This document shows, piece after piece, positions 49,377-61,337 of a stretch of DNA of 64,000 bases (position 1 is the first letter of the stretch; each line of letters starts with the position of its first letter). The stretch is taken from positions 21,996,062-22,060,061 of the forward strand of contig OU612074.1 of NCBI GenBank assembly GCA_914767715.1. The letters are read 5' to 3'. This stretch comes from Membranipora membranacea (Eukaryota; Bryozoa; Gymnolaemata; Cheilostomatida; Membraniporidae). Below the pieces are notes generated by a model. That model saw nothing but the letters and a program-made list of their open reading frames with translations. It ran no database searches and was not told the origin of the DNA. A program made the position numbers and the translations under genes.

Positions 49377-52300
49377 CTACAAACACGTAAACAACTATAT
49401 AAAGTGAGACAATATGCTGTGTCGTCATTCATTGCTATGTTGCCTATGAAAGGTGTCCACTAGGGGGCGAGCATGTCAAGTTTTCCAATTACATTTCATA
49501 ATCCTAATGATTGAGAGGTAAAAGCTTTGAATATTTGTGAGCTACTATGCTACAGACCATATTCTCAGTGACCGTGGTACCAGGAGTGGCTAGTACAGGC
49601 TCTATATCTATATCTGCTGTCTCAGAGTTTACTATAGCAATAATCTCATCCAGTTGATCTGTGTGTAAGTCAGAGGTAGCAGCTGATGACTCTGCGATTT
49701 CAGCAGCCTGAGGAGACATACCTACAGAAATCAGAACAAAATCCATATTTACACTGCAATGCTATGAAACTTCTCATAAATGTTCGATGCTGGATCATGT
49801 TCTCAATTTTTTTTCAAATCATGGTTGTACTTACGTCTTCACAGACTTCTGCTTGGCTTATTTGGATTTTGTCTACCAGGAACAATTATGAATGAATAAC
49901 AAATGTGAATAGTTACCTTGCTGGGGCAGATGATCATTGATCTGCAGTAAGTATGTGCCCAAAGCATGTACTCCACTTTCTGTGACTTGGCCACCTGGTA
50001 AAATGAATAACTTATTGAAGTAAAACTGCTATTGACACAAAACTCAAGGCTTTTCTTAATATTGAGCGTTGAAACTGAATGCCTTTTTTGTGCAAAGAGA
50101 GGCAATTAGCCGCATACATTTAGGGGGGCTCAGGAGTCTGTAATACTGGCTAGGGTAATTGCTTGTTATGCGTCCTAAAAACAGTAAGCAATGTATGCAA
50201 AAACACATCAAATACCTGTCACAGCTAACCATTTACTCACAAGGGAAAAGGAGTGGATGTGGGACTGATGGCCGGCCTTTGGCACCTTCATCTCTGTTAC
50301 ATACTCCCATCTCATCACCAGTGTAGAGGAAGTTTGATCTTTGGGTCCATGTTGGATCCACCTTCACGGTTGGTTTCTCTTGTTTGGTGAGCAGACAATG
50401 TGAGCAGTAAAACACTTTATCAAAATGGGCTCCCTTCCACACGGATTGTAATTCTGCTTCCAAGAGCTGCACTGCAGTCAGTTGACCCTCCCAACACTCT
50501 GCGATGTGTTTTGGTTTTGCCAATGTTATAATCGACACAGTCCTCTGTTGTTGATCGTGGATAAAATATTTGATCGCCCCGTTACTTTCTTTTACACACG
50601 CGCCATTCATTAGAGCTTCAATATGGTTGAACTGAGTGATGTTAAGGTTGATAAATATTGCAGTGAGCAGATAGTACACATAGCTGGGCAATGGCAGCCC
50701 ATTGAAGTGAATCTCGACTTTCAGCGGAATGAAATCCCCCGACTCCAGAACAGTGATCCCTTTTTGACTGAAGTATGGGACTATGTAGTGTTCCTCACCA
50801 GATACCTTGATTGGACCACACACCAGATGAAAGACTTTCAGCACTTCGACAGCAATGTCAGGGGTAATCTCAGACTCATTGGCTATCAGGTTCAAAAGTA
50901 GAACAGAGTCCATCATTCCAGTTTCCTCAAATCTTTCAACCATTTCCACGTACTTCCTTTTGTTGATTTTCTTCCCGCTGCTGGATCGGAACGGCTCAAA
51001 ACTTGAAACCCGTATTTTCCACGCTTCTTCGCTGGAGTGATCGAAAATTAACTCAACAAGTTTCAGGAGCAAGTCAATACGATGAAACACTATCTTGGAC
51101 AGTTTTACCCTATTCTTGTACCACATAACTCTTGTTATCTCATGGAGATATTGTAGAATGTACCGCTCTCCATCATCTGGAAACATCTCATCTAGCTTTT
51201 CCAGGGTAAGAAACGGCCAATCCGTTTTCCCTGCACATAGATCCATCAAGTTGTACCAGCTTTCTGGTATTTCTGAGAGCAATGGAATACCAATAGACCT
51301 GAGAACAGACTTCAAGTTTGCGATGACTTCTTCTCCAGATTCCTCATAAATGAGAATGGGTTGATGGCTTGTGAGCAGAGGCTCTGAAGTATCACAGAAA
51401 CTTTTCATAGAGAAGAATCGACTGGCTTTTGGAGCCATTACTTTTTCCTCATTTATTATTGTTCTCCTCAAGGTCTCAGTTGCCTCTATCACTTCCCTCT
51501 TCCTCTTATCCAATATTTCTGGGTCCTTGATGAGATCACAATGAGTAAGAACTAGTAGAGGTCGGCCAGCTCCAGGACAGGCGAGGAACAAATGGGACAG
51601 CCATCCGAAGCAAAGCTGTTCACAGGCACCTTCTATGCCGACCTCAGATACAAGCGAATCAAACTCAGCTATATCTATGACAAGAAGAGGTACAAACTGT
51701 GACCGGGTGGAGAGCTGATACGAGAACTGATAAATCATCTGACCACCGAAGTCATGAAATACCAGCTTGGTTTGAGGGTCAGCAGCAGCCTCACAGACTT
51801 TGAATATTTTGGTAGCCTCATCTAGTACGCTTCGATCTAGTACGGTCGATCGGAATGTTAGATATCGTTTCCCATCCTGTATTGATTTCACAAGGCTAGT
51901 CTTCCCAGCCCTAGTCTTCCCAATCACTGTGACTGGAATGTACTTCACCCCAATTCCCTTTTCAAGATCAGTCAGAAACTTTTGTACTGCTCCCAGTCCT
52001 TGTTTATACACAGCAGGTGGCGGGAATGATAGAGATATACAACGATCAAGCTGAAGAACTTTCAGATTTTTGAGTCTATGTAGGTGAGCTGGAAGCCTGA
52101 TGATCTTCTTATTGTAGTCGAGGTGTAGTTCCTTTAAGTTCATTAATCTAGAAAAACTAAAGAGAAATTTATGATATATACATTTTTTTTGTAAATACCA
52201 TCACCCATTATGTGAGATGGATCTGTACTAGCTTACTCCAGGAGAAGCCAGGAGGTTGAATGCAGCAGGACGAGGAGAAGCTCGGAGAAATCCAGATTTC

Positions 52301-55300
52301 CCAGCTCACAGCCAGGTGACATCATGCATCAATGAAGAGGGGGAATATGATGATGAGATAAGATGGACGCCTAACAGGAGGCATCATGCACCCTACACAT
52401 GCTCTTGATAGATCTCTATCTTTAAATTTGATCTATGAAATTTTCGAACTATATATTGCCACTTGTTCTACATTAGTGTAACAATTAAAGCACAAGTCAA
52501 TAAGCTTGAGTGGGTACTCATTATAGTTCACAATAAAATAGCAACCTAAACTCCCTAACCTGCCCTAACTCCCTAATAATTAAGTATAAATCACTCATTA
52601 CTTTTTGATACGATATTGTCTGTGAGAGTCCTAGTTGTTACGTCGAATTCAGTTTAATCTATGAAGACAAAAAAGGATCCCATTTTTGCCATCGGTTGAT
52701 TTATCAACCAGTTTGGGGGTGGGAGAAAGTGAATCTGATGAAAATACCACTGTCTGATATAAGGTATGTGCGTATTACCTGGTAGGTTGACTAGAAACAG
52801 CATGAAACAGCCATTGGAATATTTATTGATTTTCTTAAGTTTGGCTTAACTGTGCCTGTGTTTAAAATGCAGAGCTTATTATAAAGGACTCCCAATCATA
52901 GGCTTATGCTTGAATGTGTTTAGTATGAATCAGAATGATCTGGTTTAATGGCAGTCTAAATGTGACAGGTGTGTGTGTTTGCTAATGTAGGCATGAAGGC
53001 AAGTAGTAAAAAAAGTATCATCAAAAGTCAATCACTGGATAGACATAGGTTGATAAATAGAATTTAGATTCTATATGTTTAGCTTCAAGGTACCACTAAC
53101 ACAACTATAGTTTGACAACTTAGGAAGTACAATAGATGGTCGGGTGTTTTATACTACACAACGAGTTTTCACAGGCCATGTATGCTGCAATAGGAGTCGC
53201 AGGGAACCCGCGGTAGCAAGTGTTAAACATGAATGATTGTGCCAAGTAGAAACTTTGTAAAGAATAGACTGTTAGGAATCTGAAGACTTTTCTGACGGCC
53301 ATTTGTTTGCTCCAATTGGTATTAGAATGTTCCCTCTCTGATTCCTAATGATGTGTGTGGAAGCAGAAAGGATTTGTTAGGTCTCTCCCAAAACTATCGC
53401 TACCCTAGCTTAGATTCTTATGATAAATTTATCCTGTGCTTGTCGTTTGGACCTGTTTTAAAGGTAATTAAACTGAGATTCGCCCTTTCTTGAGGAATTT
53501 TTTATAGGGAATGAAATTATCTGCAGCTGACTCCCATACTGGTACAAGGTGATACCCTAAGATTAGATAACGAGGCATACAAGAAGATAACCAGAAGCAA
53601 AGTAAAGTTGACAATCTGATAATCTTTAGATTCTTTGATATAATAATTGGTTAATTTGCGCCACCGATAGGCTCAATTGGTTAGTTTTCTTAGCATCGCA
53701 GCAACTGAACTAATTCAAAAGTTTTGACCTATGAGTTAACAAATTACAGGCAAAGAAATTAATTGTTAGCATCAATTTTATATCCTATCTTATCATTTTT
53801 ATTCTCTATCTATTCTATCAAGTAAGCCAGTTTCAGCATTAGAATCCTAGTTTTGAGGAATTTAAGGAATCGTAATCTTTTATGGAACCAGGGTCACATT
53901 AACAACAATTAATACTGGCAGATCCCAAAAACTACAAACAACAACTACTCCACTAAGTTATTTGGAGAAATATAAGCCACAACATACTATGCCGATTTAG
54001 CCTTGTTACGAGGCTATTTTATAGCTTGACAAGGCTAATGCTGACTTACCTGTCAGGCAGCTCAGTAAGATTACACCCTGACACATCAAGCTTCTTGAGG
54101 CTCTTGAATTCTCCGATCTCATCAGGTAATGTACACAGGCTCTTATTCCATGATACATTCAGCTCTTCCAGACAAGTTAGAGATCTTATGCTATAAATAC
54201 CCATTTAGATTAAATTTACAAATGATGACACTATTTGAGTAAAGTTACAGTGAATACCTCAAAATTTACTTAAATGATGTAGTATGTAGAAATATTAATT
54301 CCACTATTATCATGCTGACTTACCTGTCAGGTAGCGCAGTAAGATCACAGCGTGGCACATCAAGCTTCCTGAGGCTCTTTAATTCTCCGATCCAATCAGG
54401 TAAATTACGCAGAGTCTTATTCCCTGATAAAATCAGCTCCTCCAGACAAGCTAGAAATCTTATGCTATAAATACCAATATATTATATTAAATTGACAAAT
54501 GATGACACTTTTGGGTAAAATTACAGCGAATACCTAAAAATTTACTTAAATGATGGAGTATGTAGAAATATGAATTCAACTATTATTTTATTCGACTCAC
54601 CTGGCAGGAAGCTTTGTAATACCACAATATGACATATCAAGCTTCGTGAGGCTCTTTAGTTCTCCGATCCCATCAGGTAATGTACACAGGCTCTTATTAC
54701 TGGATACATTCAGCTCTCCCAGACAAGTTAGAGATGTTATGCTATAATTATCCATGTAGATTAAATTGACAAATGATGACGCTATTTGGGTAAAATTAAA
54801 GTGAATACCTCAAAATTTACTTAAATGATGTAGTATGTAGAAATACTAAATCCACTATTATTATGCTGACTTACCTGTCAGGTAGCGCAGTAAGATCACA
54901 GCGTGACACATCAAGCTTCCTGAGGCTCTTTAGTTCTCCGATTCCATCAGGTAATGTACACAGGCTCTTATTACTGGATACATTCAGCTCTTCCAGACAA
55001 GTTAGAGATGTTATGCTATAATTATCCATGTAGATTAAACTTACGAATGATAACACTATTTGGGTTAATTTACTGCGAAAACCTCATAATTTACTTATAT
55101 TATGTAGTATGTATAAAATATTAATTCCACAATTATTTTATTAGACTTACCTGGCAGGCAGCTTAGTAAGTTTACAGCATGACACATCAAGCTTCGTGAG
55201 GCTCTTTAGTCCTCTGGTCCCATCAGGTAATTTACGCATACAATTATTCCCTGATACAATCAGTCCATCCAGACAAGCTAGATATCTTATGCTATAAATA

Positions 55301-58300
55301 CCCATATAGATTAAATTGACCAATGATGACACTATTTGTGTTAAATTACAGTGCAGACCTCCAAATATACTTAAATGATGTAGAATGTAGAAATATTAAT
55401 TCCACTATTATTATATTTGACTTACCTGGCAGGCAGCTCACTAAGTTTACACTGTGACACATCAAGCTTTGTGAGGCTCTTTAGTCCTCTGATCCCGTCA
55501 GGTAGTTTACGCAGACTCTTATTCTCTGATACGATCAGTTCCTCCAGACGAGCTAGAGATCTTATGCTATAAATACCGATGTAGATTAAATTTACAAATG
55601 ATGACACTATTCGGGTGAAATTACAGTGAATACCTCAAAATTTACTTAAATGATGTAGTATGTAGAACTATTAATCCCACTATTATGATGCTGACTTACC
55701 TGTCAGGTAGCGTAGTAAGATCACAGCGTGACACATCAAGCTTCCTGAGGCTCTTTAATTCTCCGATCCCATCAGGTAAATTACGCAGAGTCTTATTCCC
55801 TGATACAATCAGCTCCTCCAGACGAGCTAGAGATCTTATGCTATAAATACCCATATATTATATTAAATTGACAAATGATGACACTTTTGGGTAAAATTAC
55901 AGCGAATACCTCAAAATTTACTTAAATGATGGAGTATGTAGAAATATGAATTCAACTATTATTTTATTCGACTCGCCTGGCAGGAAGCTTTGTAATACCA
56001 CAATATGACATATCAAGCTTCGTGAGGCTCTTTAGTTCTCCGATCCCATCAGGTAATGTACACAGGCTCCTATTACTGGATACATTCAGCTCTTCCAGAC
56101 AAGTTAGAGATGTTATGCTATAATTATCCATGTAGATTAAATTTACAAATGATAACACTATTTGGGTAAATTTACTACGAAAACCTCATAATTTACTTAT
56201 ATGATGTAGTATGTAGAAATATTAATTCCACAATTATTTTATTTGACTTACCTGGCAGGCAGCTTAGTAAGTTTACACCGTGACACATCAAGCTTCCTGA
56301 GGTTCTTTAGTTCTCCGATCGAATCAGGTAATCTCTGCAGACTCTCATTGACTGATACTCTTAGTTGCTCCAGACAAGTAAGATATCTGATGCTATAAAT
56401 ACCCATATGGATTAAATTTTAACATGTAGACACTATATGAGAATAAAAAGAGCTGATATCTCAAAACTGCAAAACCGAGATAATTTGTAGAAATGTTAGC
56501 TCCATTGTTATTATACTCGACTTACCTGCCAGGAAGCTCAGTAATACCACAATATGACATATGAAGCTGCGTGAGGCTCTTTAGATCTCCGATCCAATCA
56601 GGTAATCTCTGCAGACTCTCATTGACTGATACTGTTAGTTGCTCCAGACAAGTAAGATATCTGATGCTATAAATACCCATATGGATTAAATTTTCATCAT
56701 TTAGACACTATATGAGAATAATAAGAGCTGGTATCTCCAAACTGCAAAACCGAAATAATTTGTAGAAATATTAGCTCAATTGTTATTATACTTGACTTAC
56801 CTGTTAGGAAGCTCAGTAATACCACAATTTGTCATATCAAGCTTCGTGAGGCTCTTTAGTTCTCCGATCCCATCAGGTAATGTACACAGGCTCCTATTAC
56901 TGGATACATTCAGCTCTTCCAGACAAGTTAGAGATGTTATGCTATAATTATCCATGTAGATTAAACTTACGAATGATAACACTATTTGGGTTAATTTACT
57001 GCGAAAACCTCATAATTTACTTATATTATGTAGTATGTATAAAATATTAATTCCACAATTATTTTATTAGACTTACCTGGCAGGCAGCTGAGTAAGTTTA
57101 CACCGTGACACATCAAGCTTCCTGAGGTTCTTTAGATCTCCGATCCAATCAGGTAATCTCTGCAGACTCTCATTGACTGATACTCTCAGTTGCTCCAGAC
57201 AGGTAAGATATCTGATGCTATAAATACCCATATGGATTAAATTTTCATCATTTAGCCACTACATGAGAATAATAAGAGCTAGTATCTCCAAACTGCAAAA
57301 CCGAAATAATTTGTAGAAATATTAGCTCAATTGTTATTATACTTGACTTACCTGTTAGGAAGCTCAGTAATACCACAATTTGTCATATCAAGCTTCGTGA
57401 GGCTCTTTAGTTCTCCGATCCCATCAGGTAATGTACACAGGCTCCTATTACTGGATACATTCAGCTCTTCCAGACAAGTTAGAGATGTTATGCTATAATT
57501 ATCCATGTAGATTAAATTTACAAATGATAACACTATTTGGGTAAATTTACTGCGAAAACCTCATAATTTACTTATATTTTGTAGAATGTAGAAATATTAA
57601 AACCACAATTATTTTATTTGACTTACCTGGCAGGCAGCTTAGTAAGTTTACACCGTGACACATCAAGCTTCGTGAGGCTCTTTAGTCCTCTGATCCCATC
57701 AGGTAATTTACGCAGACTCTTATTCCCTGATACAATCAGTTCCTCCAGACAAGCTAGAAATCTTATGCTATAAATACCCAAATAGATTAAATTGACAAAT
57801 GATGACACTTTTTGGGTAAAATTACAGTGAATACCTCAAAATTTACTTAAATGATGTAGTATGTAGAAATATTAATTCCACTATTATGATGCTGACTTAC
57901 CTGTCAGGTAGCGTAGTAAGATCACAGCGTGACACATCAAGCTTCCTGAGGCTCTTTAATTCTCCGATCCCATCAGGTAAATTACGCAGAGTGTTATTCC
58001 CTGATACAATCAGCTCCTCCAGACGAGCTAGAGATCTTATGCTATACATACCAATATATTATATTAAATTGACAAATGATGACACTTTTGGGTAAAATTA
58101 CAGTGAATACCTCAAAATTTACTTAAATGATGGAGTATGTAGATATATTAATTCCACTATTATTTTATTTTACTCACCTGGCAGGAAGCTTAGTAAGATC
58201 ACACCTTGCCACATCAAGCTTCCTGAGGTTCTTTAGTTCTCCGATCGAATCAGGTAATCTCTGCAGACTCTCATTGACTGATACTCTTAGTTGCTCCAGA

Positions 58301-59416
58301 CAAGTAAGATATCTGATGCTATAAATACCCATATGGATTAAATTTTAACATGTAGACACTATATGAGAATAATAAGAGCTGATATCTCAAAACTGCAAAA
58401 CCGAGATAATTTGTAGAAATATAAGCTCCATTGTTATTATACTCGACTTACCTGTCAGGAAGCTCAGTAATACCACAATATGACATATCAAGCTTCGTGA
58501 GGCTCTTTAGATCTCCGATCTCATCAGGTAATCTTTGCAGACTCTCATTGACTGATACTCTCAGTTGCTCCAGACAAGTAAGATGTATGATGCTATAAAT
58601 ACTTATATGGATTAAACTTTCATCATTTAGACACTATATGAGAATAATAAGAGCTGGTATCTCCAAACTGCAAAACCGAAATAATTTGTAGAAATATTAG
58701 CTCAATTGTTATTATACTTGAATTACCTGTCAGGAAGCTCAGTAATACCACAATATGACATATCAAGCTTCGTGAGGCTCTTTAGTTCTCCGATCCCATC
58801 AGGTAATGTACACAGGCTCCTATTACTGGATACATTCAGTTCTTCCAGACAAGTTAGAGATGTTATGCTATAATTATCCATGTAGATTAAATTTACAAAT
58901 GATAACACTATTTTGGTAAATTTACTGCGAAAACCTCATAATTTAGTTATATGATGTAGTATGTAGAAATATTAATTCCACAATTATTTTATTTGACTTA
59001 CCTGGCAGGCAGCTTAGTAAGTTTACACCGTGACACATCAAGCTTCGTGAGGCTATTTAGTCCTCTGATCCCATCAGGTAATTTACGCAGACTCTTATTC
59101 CCTGATACAATCAGTTCCTCCAGACAAGCTAGAGATCTTATGCTATAAATACCCAAATAGATTAAATTGACAAATGATGACACTTTTGGGCAAAATTTCA
59201 GTGAATACCTCAAAATTTACTTAAATGATGGAGTATGTAGATATATTAATTCCACTATTATTTTATTTGACTTACCTGTCAGGTAGCGTAGTAAGATCAC
59301 AGCGTGACACATCAAGCTTCGTGAGGCTCTTTAGTCCTCTGATCACATCAGGTAGATTACGCAGGCTCTTATTCCCTGATACGATCAGTTCCTCCAGACG
59401 AGCTAGAGATCTTATG
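47194..59416 (-). CDS. LRR-Roc-COR-caspase protein (5' end not found)
   Basis: Twenty LRR exons of 141 bp (59416 down to 54050), one 1,907-bp Roc-COR exon (50241-52147), then exons 49917-49994, 49546-49721, 49215-49376, 48826-49066, 48297-48470, 47919-48028, 47530-47770 and 47194-47276, with stop TGA at 47194-47196. All phases agree: 2-2 for every LRR exon, 2 into Roc-COR, then 1,1,0,0,1,1,0,1. The total is about 1,997 codons without the missing start. The product would sense a ligand through LRRs, switch through a Roc GTPase with COR dimerisation domain, and act through a caspase. Roco proteins known to me in animals (LRRK, MFHAS1, DAPK1) end in kinase, death or short domains, not a caspase. 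The least certain junction is the donor at 49546 (GTAGCT). Two separate genes (a Roco gene and a caspase gene) remain possible until a transcript is seen. Confidence 0.7.
50241..52147 (-). CDS. Roc-COR GTPase exon
   Basis: A single open exon of 635 full codons, entered in phase 2 and left in phase 1. It starts with the end of the LRR solenoid (MNLKELHLDYNKKIIRLP). The Roc domain follows, counted from that Met: P-loop GKTRAGKTSL at about 75-84, DFGGQ at about 131-135 (the switch II DxxG), and THCD at about 200-203 in place of N/TKxD. COR follows, with the typical 'IP.SW' (SEIPESWYNL) and the KLSKIVFHRIDLLLKLVE region. Near the end, VFYCSHCLL is a CxxC motif also seen after COR in MFHAS1-like Roco proteins. 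All GTPase motifs are intact, so GTP binding is expected. The exon ends CCT T|GTGAGT. Confidence 0.92.
52148..54049 (-). other. Large intron between Roc-COR exon and LRR array
   Basis: About 1.9 kb, compared with about 135 bp between the LRR exons. No LRR unit or other exon was recognised on the - strand. A short block at about 53655-53690 (GGCTCAATTGGTTAG) looks like a worn tRNA A-box from a SINE. Confidence 0.6.
54050..59416 (-). repeat. Tandem array of 20 exon-intron units of about 275 bp, each exon encoding two LRRs
   Basis: Exons (low to high): 54050-54190, 54324-54464, 54601-54741, 54875-55015, 55151-55291, 55426-55566, 55700-55840, 55977-56117, 56252-56392, 56526-56666, 56801-56941, 57077-57217, 57352-57492, 57627-57767, 57901-58041, 58178-58318, 58452-58592, 58727-58867, 59002-59142 and 59276-59416. 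Each is exactly 141 bp, starts in phase 2 after ...ATAG and ends in phase 2 before GTAAG or GTGAG. Each gives 47 residues with the LRR pattern L..L.....LP..I..L..L..LD. None has a stop. Three classes alternate: A (SLTCLEELNVSSN), B (LACLEELIVSGN) and C (YLTCLEQLRVSVN). Introns are nearly as similar as exons, showing recent duplication and homogenisation. The unit at 55977 uses a GC donor. Confidence 0.93.
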
Positions 59417-61150
59417 CTATAAATACCCATGTAGATTAAATTGACAAGTGATGACACTATTTCGGTAAAATTACAGTGAAAACCTACTCCAGGGCAATAA
59501 GGTAACTGGTTCGGAATTGCCCTCTCACGTTAAAACCTTCAAAATGAAGAGTTGCCCTCTCTCTTCGAATTTTCACAGGCTTTGATATGATTGGCCCATT
59601 ACATCTTACTTGTTCCTTATTGGCCTGTTCAATAACTTCATACTGATTACAATATCTGTGTTGGGGAACACTGAGCTAGTTATCGATATTGCTAGTAGTC
59701 AACTTTCTGAACAGCAGTCAGACTCAGTGGCACCAATCAGTAACTTCACAGACACATAAGACCACGATGAAGAGATGATGAGCCAACTCAGCTTCACAAG
59801 AAGAAGAAGAATGAAATTAGAACAGCTGTGAATGGACTTGATTGAATCAATTTGTTGTAGCTCTCACTCTCAGGTAAATCAATGCTATTTAGTATTTATT
59901 TGGTACACTACTATTCTACTACTCAGTTGTGAGTGAAAGATGAGTAGACTAACTAAGAAGTCTAGCTAGTAATTGTTAGTTACTATCACTAATAGTAGCT
60001 TTCTGTAGTTTGCCAATGGTACCAATGTACATGTGCAGTGTAATATCAAGCAAGGAGAATGACTCTAAGCGTTGTAAGAGGGGGGGGGGGAGGCTCATAC
60101 AACTCCAAGGAGTTTACTCCTTACTCCTCGCTTTGTTGTTTGTGGTGGTGGCAAGTTTAGGTGGGCAACTCTCGTGCAACTAATTGTCTAGAACTGTTAT
60201 TGCTAATCTACTATGGCTACATGTAGGCCTACATACTTTACATTGTAAGGAAATGCCCCCTCTCTTTACTACAACTACAGCCTATGTAGGCTGGGTCTTG
60301 TATTTGTATAAAGTGTGTGCATAGACTTTGCCTCGGCGCAACTGAGGGATCATTTGCTTTATGTCAACCATTCCCAACTGTCTGAGACTGGTGGGGTCAC
60401 CCTAAAATACAAACAGCAAAACTATAACATATTAGTATACACTTTATTTACTGATAAAGCATGCGCATATAAGACCAAGTGGTACATCGTCATCTAGCTT
60501 AGTAGGCGAGACCTGCTTTTAGCTTCGTTCGAGAATTGGCCACTAATCAATTGAACTATGCTCACTCTTGTGTGAACTATTTGTGAACAAAATTATCTAA
60601 GGAGCAAGGATATTGAGCATTTAAGTTGTAATGATCTTTTGGTTTACAAAGCACAGCTCATGCTAATTGAAATATCCCCTGGTCTATAATGTAATAAAGA
60701 ATATACCAAACCCGATCACCAGAGGAAGGAAACCAGTGCAGACCTTGCCTTTTGACAATGGTATTGAATTTAAATGATTTGTTGGCTGTACAGATTCTCA
60801 ACTGTGTCACAGTGGTCATTTCATTATAATAAGCAGTGATCGGGGAGGGGGACGGATTGCATATAATATTACATGTGTGGGCTCTTTGAGTTGCAAGCAT
60901 GTACTTCGCCTTAATTCAGGGTCAACCACTGCCAACCATTGGTTATTGTGGTCTGTAGTTGGAGAGTAGAGAAATTGGTTACTGAGAGAAACTAGACCAT
61001 TGCCAGCTTGCACACAATTGCAAAAGTTTCCCAAATGTAAATCTTCATCAATAGAATGGTGTATTCAAGTGTTGTAGAGGCACTAGCTCTCTAGCGTATA
61101 ACGCTGGTTTAATTATTCGTCTTGTTAATTTGGGAAAAAAGTAGATAGGC
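59417..61150. other. Upstream flank of the LRR array; no exon identified
   Basis: The repeat unit similarity stops at about 59480, inside the intron, marking the array border. The first exon(s) of the gene (start codon, any signal peptide) should lie to the right on the - strand but were not found. Bases about 59925-60014 recur at about 63119-63209. Confidence 0.5.
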
Positions 61151-61187
61151 CTAGATACAAGAAATGACTCCTTTTGATTGCAGATTT

Positions 61188-61337
61188 TTTTGTATTTTAG
61201 TCTACATTGTAAAGCAACACATACCGCAGAATAGTACTGAGAACAGTACAATGAAGAAGAGAGTGTTTGGGTGGTTTATAGCAGATGTGATACAACTCGT
61301 AGTATTAATAGTCATTCAGGTTACTCAATTCAAACAG
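61188..61337 (+). CDS. Possible exon encoding a membrane segment
   Basis: A + strand frame ends at a good donor (AAACAG|GTAAGC) and encodes basic residues followed by a hydrophobic stretch (MKKRVFGWFIADVIQLVVLI) with two upstream sequons (NST, NST). An acceptor (TTTTAG or TTGCAG) lies just before it. A further exon-like stretch begins after TTGTTGCAG at about 62130, but its reading frame is ambiguous. No family is recognised. Confidence 0.25.

Noticed and set aside
50623-52054. Several + strand frames opposite the Roc-COR exon
   Set aside because: They are antisense shadows of the long, motif-bearing - strand exon.
53655-53690. tRNA-like A box in the large intron
   Set aside because: No B box follows at the right distance; worn SINE remnant at best.
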